64,000 bases of DNA from Adiantum capillus-veneris (GCA_014529385.2 CM043947.1:120416891-120480890), one strand, 5' to 3'. Counted from the stretch's first letter, positions 9,270-23,517 are shown. Made by a program: numbers and translations. Notes: a model not told the origin generated them from the letters alone.

Positions 9270-12200
9270 CTACTCATCAAAGGGGTTGACACGCGAAGGC
9301 ATGTCACCCACATCATCAACATCAAGAGAGGTGGAGGCTCCCTCTTTGCTTCGCTTTTTAGGGCGAAATAATGGTTGCACATAATCTAAAATCAAAGTGT
9401 CATCAATGTCGACTGCTACACACACCCGCCCTGTGCCTAAGCATGCTACCAATACGGGCGTTGTACCACATCCCAACTCCAAACAAAGACCTCCAGGCCT
9501 ACAAAGAAGCTCCACAAAACATGCAATAAAAGAGTGACTTCGTTGCAAGCCACCACGCCATGGCTCCCCTGATGATGATCTGGCTAGAGAAGACTCTGGA
9601 AGATGGTGCATCATGTAAGAATCCAAAGGCTGCATGCCAAGCTGATTGAATAGTGGAGTGCTCTCAATCCCTATGCACCATAAGTAAGAGAGAACAATGA
9701 CACTACACCACCACATAGACAATTAGAGGGAAATCACAATAATAATAACACACCAAAATGAGAAACAAACAAGTTAATATGTAGAAGAGCATTACCTCAA
9801 TCCGACCACCAAAGCTATTACTGTAACCATAAGCTCCATGATGGAGGACCACAATGCGACGATGAATAGCCATCTCTGATGCACGACAAAATCTCTCAAC
9901 CCAGCCAATGGTATCTCCTACAAGAGGTTTCAAAAGTCACAATAAAAAACACACAACAAAACTCGACAAGTATTGTATAAAATTATGAATGAAGCAAAAA
10001 CCTACCATAGAGATCATGATCAACAACCACCCTGAGTCTGACAAACTCGAATATGCAAGCTGCATGCCTGCACGAACATGATCCTCGCTACAAACATCCC
10101 AAAGGGGTACAATAGGGGAGGCTAATGGGGAACCACCAAAGGGAAGATCCAAAAAAATAAAATCAGCAGCCCATGCGACTGTTCTCCCACCACTTATGCA
10201 CAAGGTCCCATCGAGGCGTGCACATCCCATGTGCTCATGAACACGAATCCATGCCGGATGTCGAACACCGGCCCTAAAATCAGCAGCAATGGCTATGTAG
10301 TCCCCAGAAATGGCCATGCATCATGAGTCAGTCAATGAGGACAGAGAAGACAAGGGAGTATCAACGATGTAGAAAAAAGAAATGGTTTTCTTTGCAACAA
10401 TCTCCCCAAGAGGTACTGCGATACAAGAGGCAGTACAAAGTGACTTAACTCCAATAAATGAACGAAACAAACAATTGCATCACAAGTGAAAGCTCACCAT
10501 GCTCTCCCTCCATGTTTGCATCCACCCTAGTCTCAACAATCACCTCCTTTCCCTTGCGAGAAGTATTTGTAGCTTGAAAAAAGCAAAGAAACACAATATT
10601 ACCGGTATGTATAACAAATAACTTTAGGAAAAAGAGAATTTAAAGCTCTTAGAAAAATTATGTTTGAGGCTATTTTGAGTAACCATTTACCGGATATCAC
10701 CTCGTCCACTCTAAGAGGGAGAGGCACATCGACTGATGTGCCACCAACTCTCATAGTATCGTGAAGATCTCTCTCTCTCGCCAATACATGCCCAGAAGCC
10801 ATGTCTATCCACCATGGACATGCCTCCATCTCCCAAGTAGTGAGCTTATGCATGGAAGGGGAGTACATGCATCCTTCCCCAGTAGATAGTTGTGCCCACT
10901 GCTTAGCTAAGAATGGAATCCCTGGTAGAAAGCCTTTTCCAACCAGGAATAATAGAAATCTAAAACAAAATAACAAAATAACATGACTACACACTTCGTA
11001 ATTATGAAAAGCTTGAAATAAAAGTATGATGAGCTTGACCTGTAGGCTAGCCACTGAGATGCCATGCGTACCGTGTCCACTTTCTTCATAGCTTGCTTGT
11101 CAACATCTTTTGTCTTAGCTTCAAGAGAGGTCTCCAAAGGATAAAGATAGGGTCGTGCTTCAAACTTGAGCTCCTCAAAGTAAGAGGCAACAGAGAAATC
11201 ATGAGGCAACAAAATACCACCAGCAATGTTCCTCAAGTCCTCCACAAACTTTGTGGCCCTATCAAAAATCCTTTGTAGAAGGCCCTCTCTACGAATCCAA
11301 CTACATAACAAGGAAGTTGAGAAAAAACTAAAATAATCATAAAAACTAGCAACTCTACATCAATCAAAGATTCTTGAAAGTCAATAGAAACTTTACTCAC
11401 ATGCGATACACATGATCTCCTTTCTTTAAACCATAAGAGGATCTAGTAATCTTATCTGCCTCAAGCAAGGAAACCCATAACAATTTGCTCAGGACAAGAG
11501 CATCATGCATAGCAATCAAGTTCAGTTTCTCAAGCGTAGCCCAACTATCAGGACCCTATTTGAGTGCAAGAACTCAAACCATCCAATCCGGCCCAAGATT
11601 CGGATCAACAATATTTAGCAACTCCAATTTTTGAGGAACGAATAGAAAACCAAGTTTAAACGGCTATTACACTATGTGCAAAACACCCAAAACAAAAATA
11701 ATTCAACCACCTTCCCAACGCGCTCTCCATATTTGAGTGCTAAATCATTCAATATTTTCTCCTCCTTTTTTATTAGTTCTTCATTTGTCATTGTCTGCCT
11801 AGCTTGCTCTATTCTTTGGCTCAATTCCTTGGACATTTGAACCTTCAATACATACTTAAAAATAAATAATTTGCAAAAAACAAGCACATACTCTTTGGCT
11901 CAATTACTTGGATATTTTATCCTTCAATACACAATTGAACATATGTAATTTTCTCAAAAAGCAAATATAAGATCGTTCCAAAAAAGCAAGCCAAAGACAC
12001 TCACATCGTATAAGAGCTTTCCCAAGTATCGACGAGTAAGTGGATACCAAGGCTCCACACCCTTCGAGTATTTCTTATGGACTGCGGCAATCAACTTTTG
12101 ATCTTTTTTTGGAAGCCTTGTTACATAGGCTTCATGATCTGCTGCACAAATGTGGGAGCAATTGACAAGCTCATCCCTAAGATGCGTGACTACAAGGGCA

Positions 12201-13191
12201 TGTGTATTCATGCTATTCCAAGGTCATATACAATATATACAAAGTCAGAAACACAACATAGAAATTTGCTACTAAAATATATAGAAAGTCATGAAGCTTA
12301 CAAATTCATTCTTTGCAAGCTACTAAGCAGAGCTATCTCTTGCACTCGAGTAGGATCAATAACTGTACAAAGCACACTACAATGTTTCTCTCGATCAACG
12401 GAGAATCTCTCTTTAATAGCAGCCATCCAAGCGATCGTTCTATGATTACCCTCCCAAACATAGAACATTTTATTAGAGAAAACTTGAAGGTTTGGTCTTT
12501 TAGAAAGCTCAATTTCAAACTCTTTATGTATATCAACCCATATTGGGTCCCATGAAGAAAGAAGGTCCTCTGTAAAAATGATAATCATAGGTAGAAAAGC
12601 ACACTCAACTACTATTTATGAGGAAAAAAAAAACAATTTAGAAATAGAGAGTAGGAAAGACCAAAGCAGAGAAATGAAATACCTGTCACATAAGCTTCCC
12701 CCTTCTGGAAATTCCAAACTGAAACAATAAAAGCTCCTTTTTCTTGCATGTAGCCCTCCTTTGCAAAAGCAGCTTTCAATCCACTAACATCATCTCGTAA
12801 GCCTCTCACCCTTGCATAATGGATCAATCGACATAAAGGAATTGGTGGAGAGTCAAAACAACTGAACATACGAGTACATTGAAGAATATCTTGTCCTCTA
12901 TGCATGTAAAGTTTGTGCTCTTCCCTTGTCTCAGTCTCTACTGCTACTTCATCTCTTACGACATAAGGCACTATTTGAAAACATGCCTCTTGTGGGGCAA
13001 GAGATTCATCAACTTCATTTATGGATCCAAGCCCCAAGTCCCGACTTTGCATCTCCTCCTCCTGTGTCTCCAAACCATCTGTCATATCTGTGACAGAGAC
13101 TGCACTGATTTGATCATTGCTCTCTAAGATACTGGAAGCTTGAGTTGAAGAAAGCCGTCTCCCTCTGCGACCTCGTCCACGAATTGAAGGA
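9270..13191 (-). pseudogene. Multi-exon ParB-like + beta-class DNA amino-methyltransferase gene
   Basis: Exons placed from GT/AG sites and frame (minus): 13191-12683, 12569-12302, 12212-12005, 11854-11711, 11555-11401, 11300-11040, 10959-10691, 10572-10498, 10415-10002, 9917-9796, 9662-9270, about 940 codons; the first exon lies upstream and is not found. N-terminus: an RGRGRRGRR basic patch. Exons 1-3: a ParB/sulfiredoxin-like domain (PPIPLCRLIHYARVRGLRDD, then EGNHRTIAWMAAI). C-terminal exons: motif IV DLPFGGSP in exon 9 and motif I LELGCGTTPVLVACLGTG in exon 11. Motif IV before motif I is the order of beta-class N6-adenine/N4-cytosine DNA methyltransferases. Breaks: in-frame TGA at 10323-10321; Leu replaces the first Pro of the usual [DNS]PP[YFW]; two stops (11576-11574, 11558-11556) sit just upstream of exon 5 if that exon was once longer. 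Probably a decaying gene. The exact modified base cannot be told. Confidence 0.7.
10321..10323 (-). other. In-frame TGA in the methyltransferase exon 10415-10002
   Basis: Reading exon 9 from the acceptor at 10415, the frame reaches TGA at 10323-10321 and then resumes coding directly into MAISGDYIAIAADF and the catalytic domain. Without an unrecognised intron here, this is a nonsense mutation. Confidence 0.65.
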
Positions 13192-13768
13192 CTTGCAAAA
13201 CAAAACCAAAAACAATTTAATTACTTCACAAAAATTCCCTCTAGGCATCCATGCCGACGCGGATGCCTAGAGGCAATTCAAAAAATCAAAACTTTATCTT
13301 ATGGATTGTAAGAGGGGAGCTAACAAATTTAAAAAAAGCATGATCAATCAAAAAACTTATCTCAAGAAATTCCCTCTAGACATCCATGTTGGCGTGGATA
13401 GCTTGACTGAGCTTACTTAGCTTAATAAAACATGATTAAATTCAATGCAACAATGAATCACTACACCTAAATCAATGTCGCAAGAAACTACTTCTAGCCA
13501 TCCACGCCGGCGTGGATGGCTTCAAGTAGTTTTAAGAGAAGCTATGCAGCTCTGAAGATTCTTAGAGAGAGCTTATAAACAGGTAGATTTTCACATTCAA
13601 AACTCCTTCTAGCCATCCACGCCGGCGTGGATGGCTACAGGTAGTTTAGGCTTTGAATCAAAATGATAAGGAAGCTACACAAAAGTCCAGGTAGAGCCAT
13701 GGCAACTTAGCCCAACACAAGCACTTGGGTTTGAGTTTCCGCCATGATTCTCCAATACACTGGCGAGA

Positions 13769-13889
<121 letters not shown>

Positions 13890-14058
13890 TAGTGGGTACA
13901 CTACCCCTCCAACATCTCTCTTGGGCTTTACAGAGAGCGTTACAGTTACAACAGTTACAGAAAGGTTTGAAGAGTTACAGTTACAGAAAGTTACAGAAGG
14001 CTTCTCATTTTAATTAAAACATAAGCCTTACAAACATAACCTTAAAACATTGAAAAAA

Positions 14059-14108
14059 AAAACTACCTGTAGCCATCCACGCCGGCGTGGATGGCTACAG
14101 GTAGTTTT
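14059..14108. repeat. Perfect 50-bp palindrome
   Basis: Left arm 14059-14083 and right arm 14084-14108 are exact reverse complements with no spacer. This is the best-preserved member of the cluster and could extrude as a cruciform or bind a dimeric protein. Confidence 0.9.
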
Positions 14109-14559
14109 CAAATCTACCTAGCAGGAGGTTTTCGGGCCGAGGTAGACTCCCTTCTCCCCATGGTCGAGTTAGAGTCCTTCTCCCTTCTCCGAGCTCTGAG
14201 CTTGATTCGAGTTGTGAAGGCGGCTTCTCTAAACCGGCTTGAGAGATTAAATGATTCGATTTTCAGCAGGGAATTATCGCAGGGAAGAAAGCCTCCTATG
14301 GGCGCAAGGAAGGCCCTTGGTTGCGAGCAAGGTCGTAGCAGAGTTGCATAACGGTTTATTGGGAAGAGATGTGAGGCAAGGAAGGTGAAACCAAAGAGGC
14401 GTGAAGGGCTGAAAAAACGCAGCAGTTGAAGGTTTCTGAGATAGCGCAGATACAGATGAGAGATAGCACTAGATATTAGAGACAGACCTTTAACGCTTAG
14501 CACTATGAATAGCATTAAAAAAATACATTAGGGGCCTACACGGCCCCTTGCAAATTAGA

Positions 14560-15761
<1,202 letters not shown>

Positions 15762-18700
15762 ATGCATTACATTTTAGGTCCAGGGCGTGGACAGAAGCTA
15801 GTGCTTATGTTTGATACCAGAATTTATCATTTGACAGTTTCTTCTTTGCAAGAACATTTTGAACTTCGTGATGCTAATTTCTCTCTTCGTCCACTAACAT
15901 TATCTAGCTCGCAAGGCAAGGTAGAAGCTACTATATCATCAGATGGTGAGCAAACTTTTATGCTTGATCATGAACAACATCAGTTCTAGAAGGTGGATAT
16001 GAGAAGTGAGGATCAGATTGATGCTGGCATTGGCAGAGTTTCTCAAGACACGAAAGACAAGAAAGTACCTCTCTCTGAGATCAATGCGAGTGTTATTGAC
16101 ATGATTAAGTGCATGCCATTGCAAAGCAATTTATATATTGCCCTTCATCAAGCCAAGAAAGTGGTTTGTACTGATGAGCTACCAGCTCATTATGATGGGT
16201 ATATTGCTTTTGAATTACCACCATCTGGTAATTCTTCAGGTATGAGTGGTATGGAGCAAAGACATGATAGTCACATGTGGACAGAGTATGTCACTTGTAG
16301 CAGTGATAGTTTTAATGGCACTGTCAGATTTAGTAAATGCTTTGGGTATTTGCGCTGCATCAACATTGATTGTCCATTTTATTTGCGCTCAAATATGTTC
16401 AATGAGTCTCAATGGCGAGGTCGGCTTGTTAAATCCAGCCCTAAAGGATTGATCTCTTCTCAATATGGCACACTAGTATGCACTCATTGTGGAAAAATTC
16501 TTGAATGTGTATCTACATGTCCTGCAGTAATTGATTATTGTTTGCCTAGAGATAAGCATAATTGTACTAGGTGTGCTTTGCATCTTGGAGAACATAATCA
16601 TCCATGTGCAGAAGGGAGGAGTCGGATGGTTGAAAGTCACATAGATGAAATTTTGCTTGAGCGAGCAAGTCGGGACCCTTTGGTGACTGCGAAACAATTG
16701 GAGCGGGCCACCACTAATGATCTTATCATGGAAAAGCTTATTGGAGCAGGTTCAACTCCAAGTGCTATGATTGAAGATTTGGAATTTGCTGAATTCCTTG
16801 ACAGTATGACTCCCCTGTCAAATAAAAGGAGGGTCGAACGAAGTTTGGAGTCTGCAAAGAGATCAAAGAATATCACTTCAAAAGGTCTTGAGGCAGTGCT
16901 TGACTTGAAAAGCAAATGCAGATATCCTTTTATCCATAGTATCCTTTTCCCAGGCCAATTGGGTGATAAAGTACAACCTCATGTATTTAAAATGTCAATT
17001 AAGGGATCGAGCAGTGGAGTTGATTTGGTGAATCGCATGCGTCCGGGAGGGAATTTGGAGCAAATGTGGGTGCACTTTGATCATGTTCACCGTGTTCAAG
17101 GATGGCCGACTATGTCAGCGCATGTCTACGACCCTTACGTGCGAGAGCTACTCACCATTGCAACTGCTGAGTTTAGCGTGGAAAATAAATATGCTCAGAT
17201 TGAATTTTGGAAGATGCTGAACAATGTGGTTAAGCAACAGGGTTTTGATAAGCCAGAGTTTAGGGGATTTATGTCAGATGAAGCCAATGCCAATTGGATT
17301 GCTGTGCGTACTGTTTATTTTTGGGGAGCAAAGAAGTCTACTCCAGACAAAGAGAAATCATGTTTGTTTCATTGGGAGAAAAGTATGGTTCGACATACTG
17401 TCAAGTGCATCCGTCCAGCATTTCAAGAGGAGCACAATATTTTGTGTCGCAAGTGGAGAGCTGCACCTACAGAGAATGTGGTTGAGCATTGTAAGGGAGA
17501 CCTTAGAAGATTTTGGAAAACAGGAATGGCCATTGAAGGGGAGATTTCTTCATTGGAGACATGGTTGGCTTGGTGGGATGTACGAGTGCCTCATTGGGGG
17601 GAAATATTTGTATCACAAGATGCTGCAGGTATCTTTGTTCCTAACACAAACTTGTCTGAGTCAAAACATGCTAGTATGCGAGCCTTGGTTGGTTACAAGG
17701 ATCAAATAAGTTTGTATGAGGCAGCATGTGCAGATATGGCTTTAGCTCTGCTTCAAAGTGTGAAATATAATGCCTATTTGAAAGGTGTTGGGAGCTCCAC
17801 CGGTCCCGGCATTAAAGATTTGGCAGATAGCTTCATGAATCGACCTTCATCTGCTTCCGCGGTAGCTGGAAAGAAACTATTTGACCTCACACATTCATCA
17901 ATGCATGAAATGGGTGTCAATAGTCCAGAAATGAATAGAAAGATACTCCAAGAGAAGAGTATTAGAAAAAAGAGGCCAATTTTTGCTGATGCAAATATTG
18001 TCTTGGAGGAGGATAGCCATAGGCTAGAGTATGTTACAATGACAACTTCAATTGGTGGGCTTCAACACAAAAAAAAAGCTTCAAAGGATGTCCCATATCC
18101 CGAAGTAAATGTAGCAAAGTCAGTTTGGGCAATAAGGAGAACAGAACCTGGGCGAAAGATGACTTGTTTTGGTGTAGTGTCAAAAGATGGAGATCGATGT
18201 GGGCGGTCCATTAATGCATGTTCAACGGATGCCAAAATAGGGGTGCCAGCTCCTTGTTTTTGGGGTCGCAGGAAATATCCTCCATCTGGTTCAGAATTGG
18301 GAGGCCTTGTGGAAGGGTTCATTTGGTTTTGTAATTCCAATAACATGCACACCTGGAAGGTTCACAGCATAGTCGAAGGGCCACCACGTCCAGCTCCCAG
18401 TGTTTGGGTGGTCGCAGAGGGCACAAATTTGCAACCTCAAGAGGTAATGCAACTGCAAACCAATGGTTTTGTTTTGCAAGCAGGAGTTACATCAGCATCA
18501 AGAATGCATGAAACAGTTCCATTGAACCAAAGAGTTGCTAGAAGCATCCGTCCCAAATTTAGAGATGGAAAGATTGTGAAATGGAGATCACGATTAACAA
18601 AGGAGTTTCATGGCAAGATTGAAGTGGGTAGAACCATGGCAGCAGAGTTGGTGCGAGAGGTCATTGTGGTTTGCAATGAAACACATGTTTTCTATGTTAA

Positions 18701-18953
18701 TACTGTGGGGTCAAGTGCAAAGGGAGTGACGTACTCTGTGACAATGTCAGATTTTCCTAGATGTACTTGCGAGGATTTTCAAAACCGGGAAAGCAAGCGC
18801 CTTGTGTATATGCCATGTAAGCATATTTACTTCATATTTCTGCAAGTACTTGGCCTTGACCCTCATGCTCATGAGTTCATGCATCAGGTAGATTTAACGA
18901 AATTGGAGTTAGTCCAAGCACTTGCAGGGTCACGGGTGCTGATGCAGACTTAA
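15762..18953 (+). pseudogene. MULE-type transposase with GRF-like and SWIM zinc fingers
   Basis: One frame from the ATG at 15762 is broken once, by TAG at 15987-15989, and then stays open to 18953; the next ATG is 15999 (984 codons). If 15999 is the true start the gene may be intact; coding-like sequence upstream suggests a nonsense mutation. A WRKY/FLYWCH-like finger ends in GEHNHP at about residue 200. The DDE core shows SDEANANWIAV (second Asp), CLFHWEKS, and NLSESKHASM (Glu). A GRF-like finger (MTCFGVVSKDGDRCG) follows, then a C-terminal SWIM finger CTCEDFQNRESKRLVYMPCKH. This domain order is typical of Mutator-like transposases and related FAR1 proteins. It lies antisense to the host chromovirus and divergent from the methyltransferase. 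Terminal inverted repeats were not found by eye. Confidence 0.8.
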
Positions 18954-19329
18954 AGGCTTGTGGACCTTGCTGTGGTTTTATAACAGTAGTTTTTTCGGTG
19001 ATATGTGCTTATGGCTATTAACTTTTGCCCCAAATATTCTAGTGCGGCAGTATTTTTTTTGTTGCACACTCCATTCTGATATGTAGATGCAATACACCTT
19101 TTTGGTTGATTTCAATGTTGATGGAAGGTTTTTGGCATGTGTTAGAGATAGAACAATTTAAAATTATTTTTATAGGTTAAGAAACTGGGTAGGGAGTATC
19201 TCTAACCAACAAAAATCCAAGATATTGTGGTGTGTTGTCTACTCTGGCTTCACGACCAAACCAAGTGTGCCTCTCTCTCATCCGGCACCTCCTTATATTA
19301 CTATCAAGCAGTTACAGCCATAACATGTC

Positions 19330-19515
19330 TGCCCACGCGTAATTTTGTATTACAAGAATATCAAAAAAAATTATGGTTTGCGTAATTTTGTATTACAACT
19401 AATATATTGCACAAGGATATCAAAAAGTTTGTATTGCAAAGATATCAAAGAAAAGTTTATGGTTTGCGTAATTTTGCATTGCAACTAATATATTGCACAA
19501 GGATATCAAAAAACA
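19330..19515. repeat. Tandem repeat downstream of the transposase
   Basis: The unit GCGTAATTTTGTATTACAA...AATATATTGCACAAGGATATCAAAAA is present about two and a half times with small changes. It lies between the transposase stop and the chromovirus pol 3' end, so it could be subterminal sequence of the nested transposon. Confidence 0.7.
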
Positions 19516-19694
19516 TTGTTAGTTTTGCTCGGTTTATGGTTTGCTCGCTTTTATTGGCTCGGATTTTGGGATTCCTCGTCTCCACAAACTTGATCTAAGC
19601 ATGCATACTACTTCATTTTTGTGCACAATAAAGAAAAAGAGAGTCTTATAAGACAAAAAAAACTTTGTTCATTTTTAACATTTTGTACATTTGC

Positions 19695-20309
19695 TTACTC
19701 TTGGGAAGCATTGTAAGCATTGACAAGGTTTAGGTTATCCTTTAATCGTATGCCTTGCATCCATCTAGCATCTTCAAAAGGATAATTCTTAAACTTAATA
19801 AGATATCATCGGATAGTCTTACCACCTCTTAATACCTTGTCTTCATGTCAGAGAATGGACTGGGGCTCCAGCACCTCCTCTTGGTCCTCGATCTCCAGTG
19901 GGTCTTCAATAGTTGGTTCTTGAGGTGGCTCTCCTTTGTAAGGCTTTAATAGGCTCACATGGAAAGCATTGTGTATGAGCCAATGATTGGGCAACTTGAG
20001 TTGATAGGCCATCTCATTGATTGGCCTATGAATCTGGAAGGGAGCATAGTACCTTTTTGCTAGTTTAGCAAAGTACTTTTGGTGGCCCGTAGGATTCTTT
20101 CCCGTCGTGTGCATTAATCGAGCCTTGGGAAACTTTGACAAGACCCAATCGTTTTCTTTAAAGGCTTGGGCTCTTTTGTGCTCGTCAGCAGTAGCCTTTT
20201 GCCTTTGCTGTGAGATAGAGATAACATCCTTAATCTTTTGAAAAGATTCTTGTAGGTCTCGGCTATACTCATCTGCAGCGAAGATCTTCCCATGTACCTT
20301 AAGTAGCAA
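19695..20309 (-). pseudogene. Chromovirus integrase C-terminus and chromodomain
   Basis: The minus-strand frame has DEHKRAQAFKENDWVLSKF and NAFHVSLLKPYKGEPP, the integrase C-terminal region. It is followed by a chromodomain-like segment with YLIKFKNYPFEDARWMQ. TGA codons at 19850-19848 and 19808-19806 interrupt it; the frame ends in TAA at 19697-19695. A chromodomain targets integration to marked chromatin and defines chromoviruses. This part is in a different frame from the upstream pol, so an indel lies between about 20374 and 20309. Confidence 0.8.
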
Positions 20310-20373
20310 GGGACTTTTTTATCTTCCCTCAATTATCTCGAAAGGTGCTTTTCCCGTGGAAGTATGTACACTG

Positions 20374-23300
20374 TTATTGTAATTGGGATCTTTGATCTAC
20401 TTCTGTTACATAGGCTTTTAGTAGATCGAGAATTGTTAGGTTAGCTATTTCACTTTGGCCATCCGTTTGTGGATGATAGGCCGAAGAGAAGTTTAGCCTT
20501 GTTCCTAAATTCTCAAAGAGACCCTTCCAGAAATTAGTGGTCATTCTAGGATCTCTATCCGTCACTATAGACATTGGCAAGCCATGGTACTTGAAAATTT
20601 GTGAAATGAAGAGGGTTGCCATTTGATGGGCTTTGATAGTCTTTTTGACAGGTATAAAATGAGCTTGTTTACTGAACCTATCTACTATCGTCCATATTCC
20701 CGTATTCCCATGGATAGACTTAGGCAATCCAAAGATAAAATCCATGGATATGCTCTCCCATGGTGAATTAGGGATTGGCAAGGGTTGAAGCAATCCAAGT
20801 TGCTTCCCTCTATCAAATTTTGTCTTTTAGCACACTACACATTTAGAAACATACTCTTGTATGTTCACTTTCATGGTAGTCCAATAGAAATATGTTTCAA
20901 TTCCCTTTAAGGTAGACTGAATCCCTCTATGCCCCACATAAGTTGGAGCATGAGATTCATACATTACTTTCTCACGTAGTGAGTTAGTAACGCATAGTCT
21001 ATTGCCATAGAGAAGATAACCATCTTGTAAAGTAAATGGTTCTTCTTTCTTCCCTAAGGCAAGGACTGAAATCACATCTCTAAAATCGGGATCAATAGCA
21101 TACTCATCTATCATTGAAGATAGATCATTGTGAGTTGCTATGGAAACCGCATTCACTCTCGGCCGTCTTGAGAGTGCATCAGCTACTTGATTATGCTTGC
21201 CAGCAATGTGAGCAATATGAAAATGAAATTGCGAAAGGAAATTTGCCCACCTCATTTGTTTGTCGGAGAGCTTGGTCGGCGTCATGAAGTACTTAAGACT
21301 TTGGTGATCCGTTCGCAGAATGAAAGGAGTCCCCAATAAATAGTGCTTCCATGAGTCTAAGGCATGTAGAACTGCAAGGAGTTCCTTTTTATATATGCCT
21401 AGAGCTTGCTCAACAGGGTCGAGCCTTCGACTCTCATAGCCTATGGCATGCCCTTCTTGGAGCAAAACAGCTCCAAGGCAATCACCACAAGCATCACATT
21501 GAACCTCAAATGGTTTTGAGAGATCCAGTAGTGTAAGCACAGGTTGAGAGATAAGCTTTTCTTTAAGCTTTTCGAAAGCATTGTTCTCCTTAGCAGACCA
21601 TGTATACCTAACGCTTTTCTTTGTTAGGTCATGTAATGGTCCCGCAATTTGTGAGAACTTTTCTATGAAGCATCTATAGTATGCACACATACCTATAAAG
21701 CTTCTTAGTTCATGAAGATTCCTTGGTTTAGGCCATCATTTTATTACCTCTAACTTTGATGGATCCATTTGGATGCCATCTTGAGAGATAATGTGACCTA
21801 AATACTGAATCTCTTGCAAAAAAAATTCACTTTTCTTTTGATTAACATAAAGTTTATTCTCTCTCAAAACTTGAAATATTACCTGGAGGTGTTGCTTGTG
21901 TTCGTCTAATGAATTAGAGTAGATGATAATATCATCAAAGAACACTCCAGTGAAGGTTCAATGAGGCCTGAACAGCTTCTCCATCAAGCGGTTGAATGTG
22001 GCTGGTGCATTGGTCAAGCCAAAAGGCATGACAATGTATTCGTAAAGACCAAATGTGGTGCGAAATGCGGTCTTTACAATGTCTTGATCAACTATCCTTA
22101 TTTGATGATAGCCACTTTTTAGGTCAATCCTACTGAAGTAGGTCGATCCTTGTAGCTTATCAAATAGGTCTTCTACCCGTGGAACGGGAAACCTATTCTT
22201 GATAGTGATCCTATTTAGTGCTCTATAGTCCACACACATACGATATGTGCCGTCTTTCTTTTGCACTAATAGCACAGGTGAGCAAAATGGAGATGAGCTA
22301 GGCCTAACCATCCCCTTCTCAACTAACTCATGCACTTGCCGCATAATCTCCTCTTGTTGAGCTTGAGAAACTCTATAAGGAGGTTTGTTAGGCGGTGAAC
22401 TTCCTAGAAGAAGTTCAATTGCATGGTCATCATTACCTCGTTTAGGAGGTAGCTCACAAGGGATGTCGTCAATAAAAACATCTTGAAACCCCTTGAGAAA
22501 ATTGGATAACTCTAATTCCTTTTGGTTGTTTTTATTTTCTTTTGCTAAAGCATTAGGTTCATTTTGAGAATCTTTAACAAAAATCATGTACACGGAAATA
22601 GAGCTCTTTATTGACTTGTTGAAAGCTAGTGTATGTACAATGGGGATAGTGTTACCCATTTCCTTAGCATCTATATACATGTCTTTTTCTTTAAACTTAA
22701 AGGAGATTTTCCTTTCAGGAACTTTAACATCGGTAGCCAGGCAGTCAAACCATGGTTACCCTAGAATTACATCCTCATGCTTGAGAGGAGAGATAAAGAA
22801 GTCCTCTTTGTCCACATAGCCTTGGACATGAAGCCTCAAAATCCCGATTAAGGGTGTGACTGAAGCTTCTTGCCCCTTGAAGGCACTGTCTGCGGGTAGG
22901 ACATCTCCCATCTCGTAGGATTGTATGCCTAGCTTTGTGGCCAACTCTATAGATATAAAATTGTGAGCAGAACCAGGGTCAAAGAGAATAAAAGCATCAT
23001 GTTCTCTTACCTTTCCCCAAGCATGGCATAGAGATCCTTTGTGATGAGTTTGGTGAGTCTCCTCCTCTTGGATTTCAACCAAGGAAGCTCTAGGAGGATC
23101 TTGGCGGTTGTTCTTTTGGGGACAAGCGCGGTACGCATGCCCTTGTTCGCCGCACTTGAAACACCGGTTATCCTTGCGATAACGCTCAAGCTCTTCAGGA
23201 GAGAGTTTGTTCTTACCTTTGTAAACTCCCTTCTCTTTAGCTTTGTTGGAGGGTCCCTTAGGAGACTTTTGGACATTGTCCTTCCCCTTAGGCTCATTGG

Positions 23301-23517
23301 AACCCTTGTTTTCCAGGGGCCTATTATTTCTTTTAGCCCCCGTTTGGAAATTGATTCGAGAGGCCACCATAGTATGGTGTATTACCACCGATATGGTACT
23401 GGCCTTTGGGAGTTGACATACTCCGCCATTTCTTCGGTTAAGCCCACACAGAATTGCTTCTTTTGCTCTCCAAAATCCAACTTTTAAAAGACAGTGGCTT
23501 TGAGTTGTAGGTCCCAA
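20374..23517 (-). pseudogene. Chromovirus knuckle-protease-RT-RNase H-integrase, with four in-frame stops
   Basis: One minus-strand frame of 1,048 codons has no frameshift but stops at 22758-22756 (TAA), 21960-21958 (TGA), 21738-21736 (TGA) and 20829-20827 (TAA). Domains in order: zinc knuckle CFKCGEQGHAYRACP; protease with FDPGSAHNFIS; RT with [44 protein letters not shown] and catalytic FFDDIIIYS; RNase H starting VQCDACGDCLGAVL with RTDHQSLKYF; the integrase HHCC finger; and a DDE core with MDFIFGLP, VTDRDP and the HPQTDGQSE box. The order protease-RT-RH-IN is Ty3/gypsy. Confidence 0.93.

Noticed and set aside
14114-14515. A 133-codon minus-strand frame
   Set aside because: No domain or codon pattern; it overlaps the perfect palindrome flank and has no conserved neighbour.
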